This document shows positions 51,801 to 61,681 of a stretch of 64,000 nt of DNA, piece after piece. Location: contig VTPC01090689.1 of NCBI GenBank assembly GCA_011009095.1, positions 313,428 to 377,427 of the forward strand. The letters are read 5' to 3'. Source of the DNA: Ignelater luminosus. Taxonomy: Eukaryota > Arthropoda > Insecta > Coleoptera > Elateridae. Within the stretch, counting starts at the first letter, position 1. Each line of letters begins with the position of its first letter. The notes beneath the pieces are model-generated. The model was not told the DNA's origin. It was given only the letters and a program-made list of their open reading frames with translations, and did not search any database. A program made the position numbers and the translations under genes.

Positions 51801-54800
51801 GAATTTGGTGCAATAATCGTTATTGCGATAATATTAACGTTTAAGTCACGTATTAAAAATATTTTTAGTTCTGCATTGCGTACTTTGTTGTAAATATTTG
51901 AATTTGGATATTTAAGATTAGAAATTTTATTGTATAATTTGTTATCAAGAAGCAAATTACAGTTCAGACTTACCTTTTAATTCTCTTGTTTATGATTTTC
52001 AGGTTTTGCTATTTATTTATTCAATTACAAAAAAATAGTACAATTTAATTTTGCATGCAGCATTGCATCTTGTAAAATAAAATTATGCTGTCACGTAAAA
52101 TGTCCAGTATCCAGTATGTTCTGTCGATTAATTTAGGTATTAAACTTGAAAAAAAGCAAAACACGTTTACCTAGTATTTTGATGCAGTGCAGAATTACAA
52201 AACAAACAAGTGTCATAACAACCAAGCCGATGGTTTTCTATCCTTGTCTAAGATTTTTAAAACTTCACCAAGATGTGGAAATATCTTTCTATTAATACAG
52301 TAACAAAAAACTAAATAAATATTATTTTCTCCTGAATTCAAAATTGCTTTGCTCGACTGTTCAAAAAAACACAAATTGATGTAAACACGAATGAAATTAG
52401 AAACCCTAAAAGATCATTAATTAATTTTTGTTTAGTCGTGTCTGTGATCACTTTGAACTCTTAATGTTCTTTAGGGCCAAAATCACCAAATGGAAGCTCT
52501 TAAAGGAAAACCATAGCAAGATGTTTCAAAATATCAAAATTTTAGAGATAGCGTTCAAGCCTAACCAATTATTCAATGCATGCCCATAGAATTGTAAGCA
52601 ATCGAAGAAAAACTGCCAAGCCTGTCGAACAAAGAAACATCGAATAAACGTAATTTGTTTAATTTATGATTCATTTGAATTGAAATAAGAAATACCAGAA
52701 TGTTCCATATAGCATATTAAAATATTACGCTGCATAAGAGAGTGATGAGTGATGATTGAGTTTATAGTTCCTTGATGATAAACAAATCTTAGTTCATCAT
52801 AATATTTATTAAGAAAAAAGTTATTTTTAATCGTAGTCTGGTTGCACATAGAGCACCTGCATTAAATTTAACTGCGTCGAAAATAAACTATGGGAATAAT
52901 TAGACTTTCATAACCTTTAAGAAGAACACTCTTTGATATAAAAATCTACTGCAAAAAATATTTACATCTGTGCTATTTAGCTTCCTAAATATTTTCTTGC
53001 CGGGTTTCATATATAGGGTATGTCAAATATTCTTCCAAATCACAATAATAACCAAAACAAAAATTAGTAATTTAATAACAAAATATTTTAAAAGCGCCTT
53101 TTTGATATTAAGATAAATTATAACCAAATAAGAGTTAACCAGAAACAATTTCCAATGTTACTGTCAGGGTTTACAATATTGTTTCCTTTGATACAGCCAT
53201 AAATTTCTTCTGCAAAGCCAAATATAAAATGCAAATCTGAACAAGATTTAGACAAACGCTTTTGGCATACAAATATTTCTTTGCTACACTAATGTGGAAT
53301 TTTGTCAAAATCTAATAACTTATCATCTGAAATGGAAAGAATTTGGATAGATGTGTTTTTGGCATATTCCAGTGCCGTTTTGGATTCATTAGTCATACTG
53401 CTATCTTGTCTCGATGATTATTGTAACTAGCTTTAGTGAGGAAAATAAGATTTGGGAAAACTGAAAGGTACTAAGTGGCATTAAGAATATTGGGCATTCT
53501 CCAAATGGTATAACTAGCTATAGTTAGCAAGATATATCGAGACAATGGTTAAGAAAATTAGAAACAATCTAGTCAAACCTAGCTTTGTCGCAACAAAACT
53601 TTCTCAAGACGTGATAACTAACCGTAGTTCAAAAAATAAAAGATGTTACTTATACATAATTTTGGCGTATTAGTATTATTTGGTTAGGCAAGAACGCTCT
53701 TACGAATTAAACATTCTCGAAAATAGTCTACAAGACAAGTACTACAATAATTGAAATTTTACTCAAATATATTCTGCATGATGATAATGACGTTTTGACA
53801 ATTAATGACGTGAAAATGAGTTTTTTTAATCAATTCATCACCATAAAGTGTGTTTAGAGAAACAAACTAAAATACAACTTAGAAAAAACGACAAAAGTAA
53901 AAATAATTCTGATACCCAAAACTGTTCATGTTCCTAACAATACAGATGTTGTAAACACAAAAACAAGAGCTGACTGATCTTTATGACTTGTTACATTTTG
54001 GCCAAATAATACTAATGGAATCTGTTTAAAAATGTTTTACTTTCATCAAAGACTATGAATATTAGTGCAAAACGGAAGAAGACGTAATCAAACATAAATC
54101 AACCTGATCTTCTATACTTGACTAGATTTCTTTTGTGCAAAAATGCAAATATAGTAGAAGTTATACAACGACAACGACATTAATCAAGTTACATCACCCC
54201 TATGTAAAGTATTCATCCTCTAGGCTCTGGAGAACAAAACGAATTAAGATAAGTAATGAGTTAAGATAAATTGTTCGATTTTTAGTTTTCAGTACTATAG
54301 ATTTTGATTAAAAGTAGATTAGGCACATTAGAAAAATCTTATTCGTGTTAAAACAATCTTGCTTATAAAAATCTTCAAAACACGGTGTGTATTATCCAAC
54401 CACCTTCAAAAACGTATCTTTTCATATTTGAATATATCATAAAAACACCCTGTATGCGTGTAGGCAGGCTACACAATACTGTTTTTATTTTACCTGCATT
54501 ATATTAAATTATAAATTTAGATGACAAGGATATAGGCTTTACAGACCATAAAAATCTCGAGTTTAAATAACGCAGATTTTAAACGAAAATAAAATTACTT
54601 CAAAGTTAGGTTAGGGACCAACTTTTTAAGAAGTAATTAAAAAAATCCATTAGGATCTCTTTGACTAAAAGTAATTTGAAATACGTATCTAGTAGGAAGA
54701 AGGATTTTATTAATTTGAAATATGTAGGTAGATTAAAGTTTAAAACGGTCTCATAAACATTCTCTCAATCCTAACCTTCTACATTTTATAAAAATATATT

Positions 54801-56241
54801 TTTTTATGTATAGAGATCAGCGCAGTTGATGTAGATACTGCACACAGCCTTTCTAAAAATATATGTTTCTATATTTGGTTTCGTTTTCAAATATCACGGA
54901 ATCAAACATTGAATGTAGATAATTGTTACGCTTTCCGGTGGAACTTTTATAAATTTATAGGTTATCAATAATTTAGCCTGTAACGTTCATATTTAGTTCC
55001 AATTTATTTTTGAATAAGTGTCTTACCCATTCTTAAATTACAGTCTAATTCAGGCCATTAAATTATGCATGGTTAATGACGTAGTTTTTATTTTCCTCAT
55101 TCTACAGTTTTAGAATAGTGACGTATCGGCGCGTAATTAGCTAAACTGCCAACCTATTTTCTTGGTACGCCGATTTACATTTATAATAATAGAAGACAAA
55201 TATTCCGCGAATTTTTACTATCGCTCGAAGAATTTTCTCGTATTTGGTATTACAACGTTGTTATAACGTGAACCAGCGATCTCTAGAGATATGTGTGTAG
55301 TCACAGAATTCGTATATTTAAATTTAGAGTGTGTTGCGGCAACGTGCGGCCATTGCTACTATTTTGGGAGCTTGCTGACTTCACCTGTCTGTCTAGTACT
55401 TACTATGACAGGGTGATTCTAGTGATCGTGTTTAAGATACAATAATATACACAATACAAAGAACGAAATTTAAACATTCGTGGGAAATTGGGTCAAAATA
55501 CACTTGTCATTTAATTACTCGTCTATGTTTGAAGTATTTAAACGCATATTAAGCAAGCTCACGTTTTAAATGTTAAAGTTCACAAGGACGAAAGCGTTAC
55601 AACACAGTTATCTACATTATCTAAACCTTTTTGTCATCTTCCCTGCATTTATATTTCAAAACGAATATAAAACGGAACCATTTATAGAAAAAATTCTTGC
55701 CCGAATATAAAATATGCAAGACATACCTACTATAAACCCTAAAATACCTTCGTGTTAGCTAAGGCAAGGTAATACTTTAAAATTTTACTGTTACACATTG
55801 ATTAATTTACAAAAGCCAGGGTTTGTAGGGTATATGCGTTTTTTGCGGTAAAATTAATTAATTTACGGCCTTAAAATCGACCGCTACGTTTATCGTAATA
55901 AAAAATAAATTAATTACAAATAAAATTGCATGCACAACAATTGCCAGTTTGTGATTTTCATAATCGTTTCAATTTCAATGTGGTTTAGTTAACAAGCGTG
56001 AGTGGTAATGACAAAAAATATTATAAAAAACGCACACCAAAACACTGGCTGTCCAGCATAAAAATCATAATACACAATTCAGTGTTATGCTTTATTCAAA
56101 CAAAAACAAAAAAGAAAAACAATTATCACAGACACAAGAGCGACTAGACTATAAGGTGACACAGCAAGCGGCAGCAGCACAAACAACTAGCGTGGCGATG
56201 GGATTCTCGGTGCGGTGTGCTCAAGAGGTATCACAAATTAC
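45803..56241 (-). other. orb2 intron 1, 10,439 bp
   Basis: The intron is bounded by the CAG/GTAATT donor at 56241 and the TTACTTAG acceptor at 45803. It is AT-rich, with no further exon or gene recognised on either strand. Points of note are an inverted repeat at 46977-47017, a tRNA-promoter-like segment at 51070-51120, an isolated transposon-end-like motif AACACCCTGTATG at 54444-54456, and a less AT-rich stretch at 55050-55450 containing two TGACGTA sites (about 55079 and 55120). Short frames at 46560-46754, 47344-47607, 48425-48640, 51283-51507 (+), 51722-51955 and 52664-52849 (-) show no known domain. Confidence 0.75.
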
Positions 56242-57087
56242 CTGATAGGGTAGAAGTTCACGAGCCTCATCCATATTTGTTATTTCAAATGTAGGTGGCT
56301 GGGGAAAAGGTCCTTTACACGGATACGAAGTGCTTCGTCGAAATTTTACAGGAGAAATGACTTGTTGGTGGTTGAACGTGGGACTAGGCTTTCGACCAGC
56401 GACACCGATCTGTTGTAAAGGGGTTAGATTGGGAACACTTCGACCCCTATTCCAAACTGAAGAACCTGCTGACCAGCTTTGTCCAGAATTAGCCCACGAC
56501 CCATAACCTGCTTTATAAAGTGGGTGACTAGGTTGTTGCCGACCCATATTATGGGGAAAGTTATGGCTCGCTGTGATGGCACGCCGGCCCTGATTTTGAC
56601 CTACACTGTTGTTAAAAAGCTGGGACTGTGTCGGGGACGGGAAATTTTGAAAGCCTAGGCCACCATTGACGTTGGTTATGTTAGGAACAAAACCGTCCTC
56701 GATAGCTGTAGACCATAGGGCTCCCGATGGAGTGCTAGGCTCGCTGGGGTGAAACAGAGGCAGCCCTGCATTTGCCTTGGTACCGTGGGCCACTTGTTCG
56801 TTCAGCTTATCCGATAAGTCCGATGTTGCGTTCGAGTTGGTTTCTGATTCTTGAGACTTTTCATTGACCGCACTAACCACTTCGTCGTTATTCGTTCCGC
56901 TGACAGCTGCTTTGTCAACGAGTTCATCTTGCATAGCTGTGCGAGACTGCGCCTGCAGGACAGTATCGCTCGCGGACGTAGGTGTGGTGTAGAATATTTG
57001 GTTTGGATTACTTTTGCTGGAGTTTACACCGATCTCTACTGCACTTAAACCAATATTAGTATTGCCACTCAAACTAAATTCCCCCAT
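56242..57087 (-). CDS. orb2: orb2 first coding exon (CPEB2-4 family RNA-binding protein, N-terminal region)
   Basis: CPEB2-4/Orb2 proteins bind U-rich elements in mRNA 3' untranslated regions and control polyadenylation and translation in the cytoplasm, including at synapses and in germ cells. This exon encodes 282 residues of the low-complexity N-terminal region. The start at 57087 is the first in-frame ATG after an in-frame TAA (57121-57123). Family landmarks appear in order: 'MGEF' (vertebrate MGDY), 'ALWSTAIEDGF', 'GLGFQNFPSP', 'GRRAITASHNFPHN', a W/G/S-rich part 'GYGSWANSGQSW', 'ISPVKFRRSTS' and 'LLPYQ'. The order agrees with human CPEB2/CPEB4 (F-S-N-W-S-A-A-I, L-F-Q-N-F-P, R-R-S-P, I-S-P-L-K, L-L-P-L-Q). 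The exon ends at a CAG/GTAATT donor in phase 0. Reading through the donor would add six residues and a stop. No long glutamine tract is present, unlike Drosophila Orb2. The RNA-binding domains lie in later exons not seen here. Confidence 0.88.
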
Positions 57088-57243
57088 TAGTAGAGTCTCA
57101 CTATGTTTAAGGGCCGCCCGTTATGTCATACACCCGTAGACACTCCACCTGCCCACCACTTTCCTGTCAACTGTATTGCGCGAGCCGACCTACCAAGATT
57201 TCATCGAACGAACCTGCGTGTTTCGACGCTCGCGTTCAGCTGA
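57088..57243 (-). promoter_or_regulatory. Putative 5' UTR and Inr+DPE core promoter of orb2
   Basis: The 160 bp upstream of the start codon are much less AT-rich than the DNA beyond. On the minus strand TCAGCT, close to the insect initiator TCAKTY, places +1 at 57241. GGTTC, a perfect RGWYV downstream promoter element, then falls exactly at +28 to +32 (57214-57210). No TATA box is seen at -30. The implied 5' UTR is 154 nt. An upstream non-coding exon instead of a promoter cannot be excluded. Confidence 0.35.
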
Positions 57244-60200
57244 TGCGAGCTACACATTTCTCTTCTATTCTTACTATATGGTGCCACCTAACGGAAATAT
57301 TTTCATACTTCATTCTAGAAATCCACCACGATTACATGTACTTTTAAAATACAATGAGTTTCATTTTTTATTTCCTATTTTTTAAAATGTATTGGTATTT
57401 TGTATTTTAAAATTAAAATGCTTATTTCTATTTTTTTTAAATAAATTTTTTACTTATTAATTATGGAAGTGCGTCGTAAAAACTCCTTAAATTACTTTCT
57501 TTTTTTTATTGTCATTATGACTATCAATAATTAATTTTAATTATTTTTTTTTTCGTTTCTATGTTATTAATTTGTATAATTATTGATAATTTGAATGGTC
57601 TGTCTTAAACGTTAGATAAGATAGTTTTTTTTTAATGAAAACTGTTAACTGATGCTAATATATAACAAAAAAATCTATGAAAGAGTTGTTTACAAAAAAT
57701 GGCCCCAAATAAGATTTTTTTCTTCTTAATTCATATTCGGAGGCATCTAATTTTACATTTAATGAAAAAGTAGTATATAAACAAACAAGGTTTCTTCTAT
57801 TTCGCAACTACATAAGCAAACTTATTACATTTACAAACAGAATAACAAATTGCAATGTTGTTAGATTTGCATTACTACTGAAGTTGAATGAATACAGAAG
57901 AGAGTAACGAAACAATAATGTGACGCTACGATTTTGGATATTCCAGATACATTTGTAGCCGAAAAGGTTAGCAAAGTTTAACCTACACACCTACACAAGT
58001 CAGCTGTGTACATGAAAAAAATCAATAGTTAGATGTAAAACCATAAAAAATTATTATTTTCATTTTTATATTGTGAAAGATTAAATGATAAATATTAAAA
58101 TCACATAAAAACAATTCAATATCAAAGAAGCGATATCGCCAAAACTTTCTCCGGCTATTAACTTAAAAATTTTAGTAAATTCAGCTAATTGGGGAAAATT
58201 CTCATTTTGTTATACATTTTAGATCTTACAGAAGTTGTTTACGTTTTAAAGCGAAGCTTTGCGCTGCATTTGGATCATAACGTGGGATGCCACGGCCTAA
58301 GTCGTCGTGGAAACTAAATGTCGCGGTGTCATGAGTGTCGCAGGAACAAATCCAAATTGATTTTTGCGACATATGTCAAGACTGGCTTTTTATGCAGTTG
58401 ATGGTAAACCTCAAGCATTTACTCTCTATACACGTATTAAATGAGTAACTGAACATGGGTGCTTTTTTCTCCTGTTTCGTTTAAATAAGGATCGCATGGC
58501 AGCATGAGTGAGGAAAATTCTTTATAAACTATTTATTAATGACCGCCTTATAGTAAACAGCTTATTATCTATTCCCCTCACAGGAAATGCATTGTTATTT
58601 ACATGAGATTTCTAAGAAATGTTGAATTTTTTTGTAGAGTTAAATTAATGATTACCACAGTTTGTCTTTTTGCCTTTAAATCTTTCTTTGACTGTAAAAT
58701 ATCTGTGTCTGACAATACTCCGATATCTTTCAACTTATTTATATTTTTCAATTTCTGTAGATATTTAAAAAGGGTTTAAATTTGTTTTTCTGTTGTTAGT
58801 TGTCAGTAGAGTAGCCTTGGGGAAAGGATAAGGAATGGGCCCTTTATCTGTTCATGAATTTAGTTTAAGGATGTAACAATATAATTTTGGGATTCCTCAT
58901 CACTGGAGGACGTATATCAAACTAGTAAGATTAGACCAAGAGAAGATCATTGCATGAAAAATTACAAAAGGCAGGTTTCTTTAAGTTCATGGTGTTTTTA
59001 ATGGTAACCTGGCATTTCCAGAAGAAAATTTCCAATTTTAGGAAAACCACAGTAAATTAACACCTCGTCTATATATCTACATTGGATGAAATTTAAGAAA
59101 ATCATTTCAACTCAGAATTTCTTCCTTTAGCTCTAGAGTAGCTCTTTATTAGCTTTTCTAGAGTTCAGTATTGTAGATGTTTTGGTAAGCTTAATTATCT
59201 TTATCAATTCAACTCAGAATGATTGTTATGTTAGGTTAGGTTGGGCTAAATTTGATATTTTGGTAAATCTCCACAAGTTTCCTATAAAACAATGCGCTCC
59301 CATAGACTCCCACATTAAATTTTGACCTCTCATACTTTTCCATCCATCTCCACCATTTAAATTTGATATGAATAAACTAACCCTTGTGTTGGTATCACAA
59401 CAACTCTTTCTATACAATCAACATTAAGTGGGTTGGAACTAAAATATAGGCCTCGAATACCCAAGATATCTAATTTTGAAATGGAAACCAGTGCAACAAC
59501 ACCAAAGGTGATAAAAAATTATCGCCTGGTAATCGAAAACCGAAAATTTTGATTGGCTAAAAAATGCATGACAGGTTTCAAAAAACGAACTAACTAGATT
59601 TTTGCTTTATCCTTTTGTTTTAGGTTTGTTCTTGTTCTTCTCTTTACGCAGCTTTCGTGGCATAATTTTAAAGAACATTAGCGTAATCTCGATCCCGACG
59701 AAAGATTTTTTTTTACAATTTTGTTGGTGTGTGCATTTAACTATATCTTCGATCTGATAGTGTTGCTTATATTGGTTTCGAAAGTATTTCTTTATTTTAC
59801 TACTAGTTTTCATAGACTTTTTCTTCATATTAGTTCTTGGACAAACAGTTGAAATTCTAAAAAATACGAATCAAACACCAAAAAAATAATAAACGTAAAT
59901 TAAAAAAATCATAATAAGCACACATTGGCAAACAAGCAATCTGTTCAAAAAACAGCAACTATTCTGAGGATTAGAGTAGCCTGAAAAGTCCAAAGCATTT
60001 CAAAAGTAGACCATTATAGCTTGCACCAATAATATAACAATTTCAGTTGACTGAAGGTTGTGCAACGTGGGAACCACAAATCATGACCGTGGTAGCAACC
60101 TTTTTAAAGCTGTAAAGATGCTCAGGATATCTTCACGCGAATTTTTAAATTTTTCTTAGACTCGTCGTCAAAGTTTCCTTCACCTAATTACAAATAAATA

Positions 60201-60563
60201 GAATAATTACATTGTGTCTTGAATGAAGCCTTTATATTGGCAGTTACTCTTTGACAGATCTCAGATTCATTCTTCTTTAAAAGACTTTCAACACAATTAA
60301 TGTATGCTGAGTCTAGAAACTACTTTTGCCTGTCTGTCTAGAGAATTCCTTGTTAATTGATGCAGATGACTTTTTGTTAAAGAATGGTAGCAATCTCCAC
60401 ACGAAACAGGAACCTTGACGGTTGCCCTTTCTTAATTGATGAAAATGAACAACATCAACCAAACTTGCTTGCAAGGTATAGCTGATCAAAATACCTTGTA
60501 ATTATAAAAGTAGCCTCATCTAATACAGAAGTGTCCAAGAAAGTTATATCCTTCCCCACCTTT
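57244..60563. other. AT-rich upstream or intronic DNA
   Basis: No gene is recognised. It contains several homopolymer T tracts (57429-57630). Short minus frames at 57808-57990, 59226-59417 and 59607-59828 show no domain; the last is lysine-rich low-complexity sequence. The less AT-rich patch 58240-58400 is unexplained. Confidence 0.45.
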
Positions 60564-60577
60564 GAAGAAATGAATAT
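60564..60577 (+). repeat. Left copy of the 14-bp target-site duplication
   Basis: GAAGAAATGAATAT, identical to 61668-61681. Confidence 0.75.
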
Positions 60578-61013
60578 GCGTTATCAACGAGAAGATGCCA
60601 CCGTAGGTGGCTGCCATTTAGGAAACTTAATTCCTCTATGGCTGGTGAATTTGGAAAAAAAGGCGGTTGTCGTGAACGTTATGTCAGGTACCAAGCAGTC
60701 CGCGCGCTCGTCCACGGCGGTGATGGTCTGGTGGCGACGATGGAGCAGGTCGGAAGCAGGGTCCTCCATAATCCCCGCCGATGTCGATGACCCATCTTCA
60801 GGTGGAGGTGGAATGCCCAAGGACGGCCAGCGAGCCGTCACACAGTAACGACGAAGTGGTGACACGATGAGGCGGTTCTTTTCAGAACGGTGTTGGTGTT
60901 GTGTAGTGAGGGGTGTGAGGGTGTGTATATGTTAGAGTGGTGATGGGTGGGTGTCTAGGTGTGTATAGTGTGCCGTGGACTGGTGCAGTAACTGTTCCGG
61001 CATTTGCCTTCAC

Positions 61014-61042
61014 CACTAGGGAAACCACGGAAAACCCTAGTG
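61014..61042. other. Perfect 8-bp stem-loop in the GC-rich insert
   Basis: CACTAGGG (61014-61021) pairs with CCCTAGTG (61035-61042) across a 13-base loop rich in A and C (AAACCACGGAAAA). Confidence 0.7.
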
Positions 61043-61082
61043 AAAACAGTGTGGCGGTTGTGGAATGGGTGTGGTAATTATT

Positions 61083-61162
61083 GGCGGGAATTATTAGGCG
61101 GGAATTCTTAGGCGGGAAATGATTTGGCGGGAAGTTATTGGCGGGAAAGGAATTGGCGGGAA
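61083..61162 (+). repeat. Six-copy 14/15-bp minisatellite with GGCGGGAA core
   Basis: GGCGGGAA starts at 61083, 61097, 61111, 61126, 61140 and 61155, at steps of 14, 14, 15, 14 and 15 bp. Four copies are preceded by TT, giving TTGGCGGGAA, which matches the E2F/DP binding consensus; two are preceded by TA. The linkers are AT-rich. Confidence 0.85.
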
Positions 61163-61260
61163 GTGTAGCGGATAGGCGACGAATTTCCGGGCGCAGTGGA
61201 GTTGGTACCTTGAGGAGCCTGGGGCTCAAGGGTTTGGGTGGGAAAGGAATTTGGTGATCA

Positions 61261-61283
61261 CGGCCCGGTAGCTACCCGGGCCG
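61261..61283. other. Near-perfect GC-rich palindrome in the insert
   Basis: CGGCCCGGTAG is followed at once by CTACC(C)GGGCCG, an inverted repeat with one bulged base and no loop. A second hairpin, GTCTGCG...CGCAGAC, lies at 61321-61342, and a smaller one, GAGCC-TGG-GGCTC, at 61214-61226. Confidence 0.75.
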
Positions 61284-61667
61284 GTCGGATGAGGCTGAGA
61301 TGAGTGGTGGTAATGGCCGGGTCTGCGCACCCCTACGCAGACGCCGGTTGGTGGTGGAGCGGCCGTTGATCCATCTACTGCATCTTGGGTTTGGTTGGAT
61401 GTGTGGCGGTCGCGGTCCTCAAGCACCCAATTCCTGAAGACCGACGGTCGGGTGGGATGATGCAGCAGTGCGACCTCAAGTCTCCCCGTTGGTGGTGGAA
61501 ATGGGCCAGGCCTGTGCCCCCCAAAACACAGACTCTGGAGGGTGGAATGGCGGTAGCCCCCGACTACAGCGCTGTTGGTTGAGCCCGTACTCTTCGTCGC
61601 CGATGCACTACACTCGCGCTGGAGACCGGGTCGACTGCCTCGCTTCGCACTCGCGGCCGGACTGTCA

Positions 61668-61681
61668 GAAGAAATGAATAT
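61668..61681 (+). repeat. Right copy of the 14-bp target-site duplication
   Basis: GAAGAAATGAATAT, identical to 60564-60577, directly following the GC-rich sequence. Confidence 0.75.

Larger units (their letters stand above)
60564..61681. mobile_element. GC-rich inserted element, 1,090 bp, flanked by a 14-bp direct repeat
   Basis: GAAGAAATGAATAT occurs at 60564-60577 and again at 61668-61681. The DNA between (60578-61667) is strikingly GC-rich against its AT-rich surroundings, with a sharp right edge exactly at the second copy. A 14-bp direct repeat of this kind is the mark of target-primed retrotransposition, so the insert is most simply a LINE or SINE-like retroposon. There is no poly(A) at either end and no reverse transcriptase. 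Several frames of 90-190 codons exist on the minus strand (60584-60865, 60882-61229, 61226-61792) but are proline-, serine- and threonine-rich, run past the insert's borders and resemble no family I know, so I do not call them genes. Inside are several perfect hairpins and a six-copy GGCGGGAA array. Orientation is unknown. Confidence 0.65.

Noticed and set aside
59607-59828. Lysine-rich minus-strand frame as a small nuclear protein
   Set aside because: The K/N-rich composition is what AT-rich DNA yields by chance, and there is no recognisable motif or splice context.
60584-61229. Two minus-strand frames (93 and 115 codons) as proteins
   Set aside because: One contains the translated GGCGGGAA minisatellite ('FPANNFPPNHFPP') and the other is biased low-complexity sequence. 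No domain is recognisable and the frames overlap hairpin-rich DNA.
60578-61667. Hammerhead or HDV-like ribozyme in the GC-rich insert
   Set aside because: I looked for the CTGANGA...GAAA core of hammerheads and for the layered pairing of HDV-type ribozymes and saw no convincing match by eye. A covariance-model search would be decisive.
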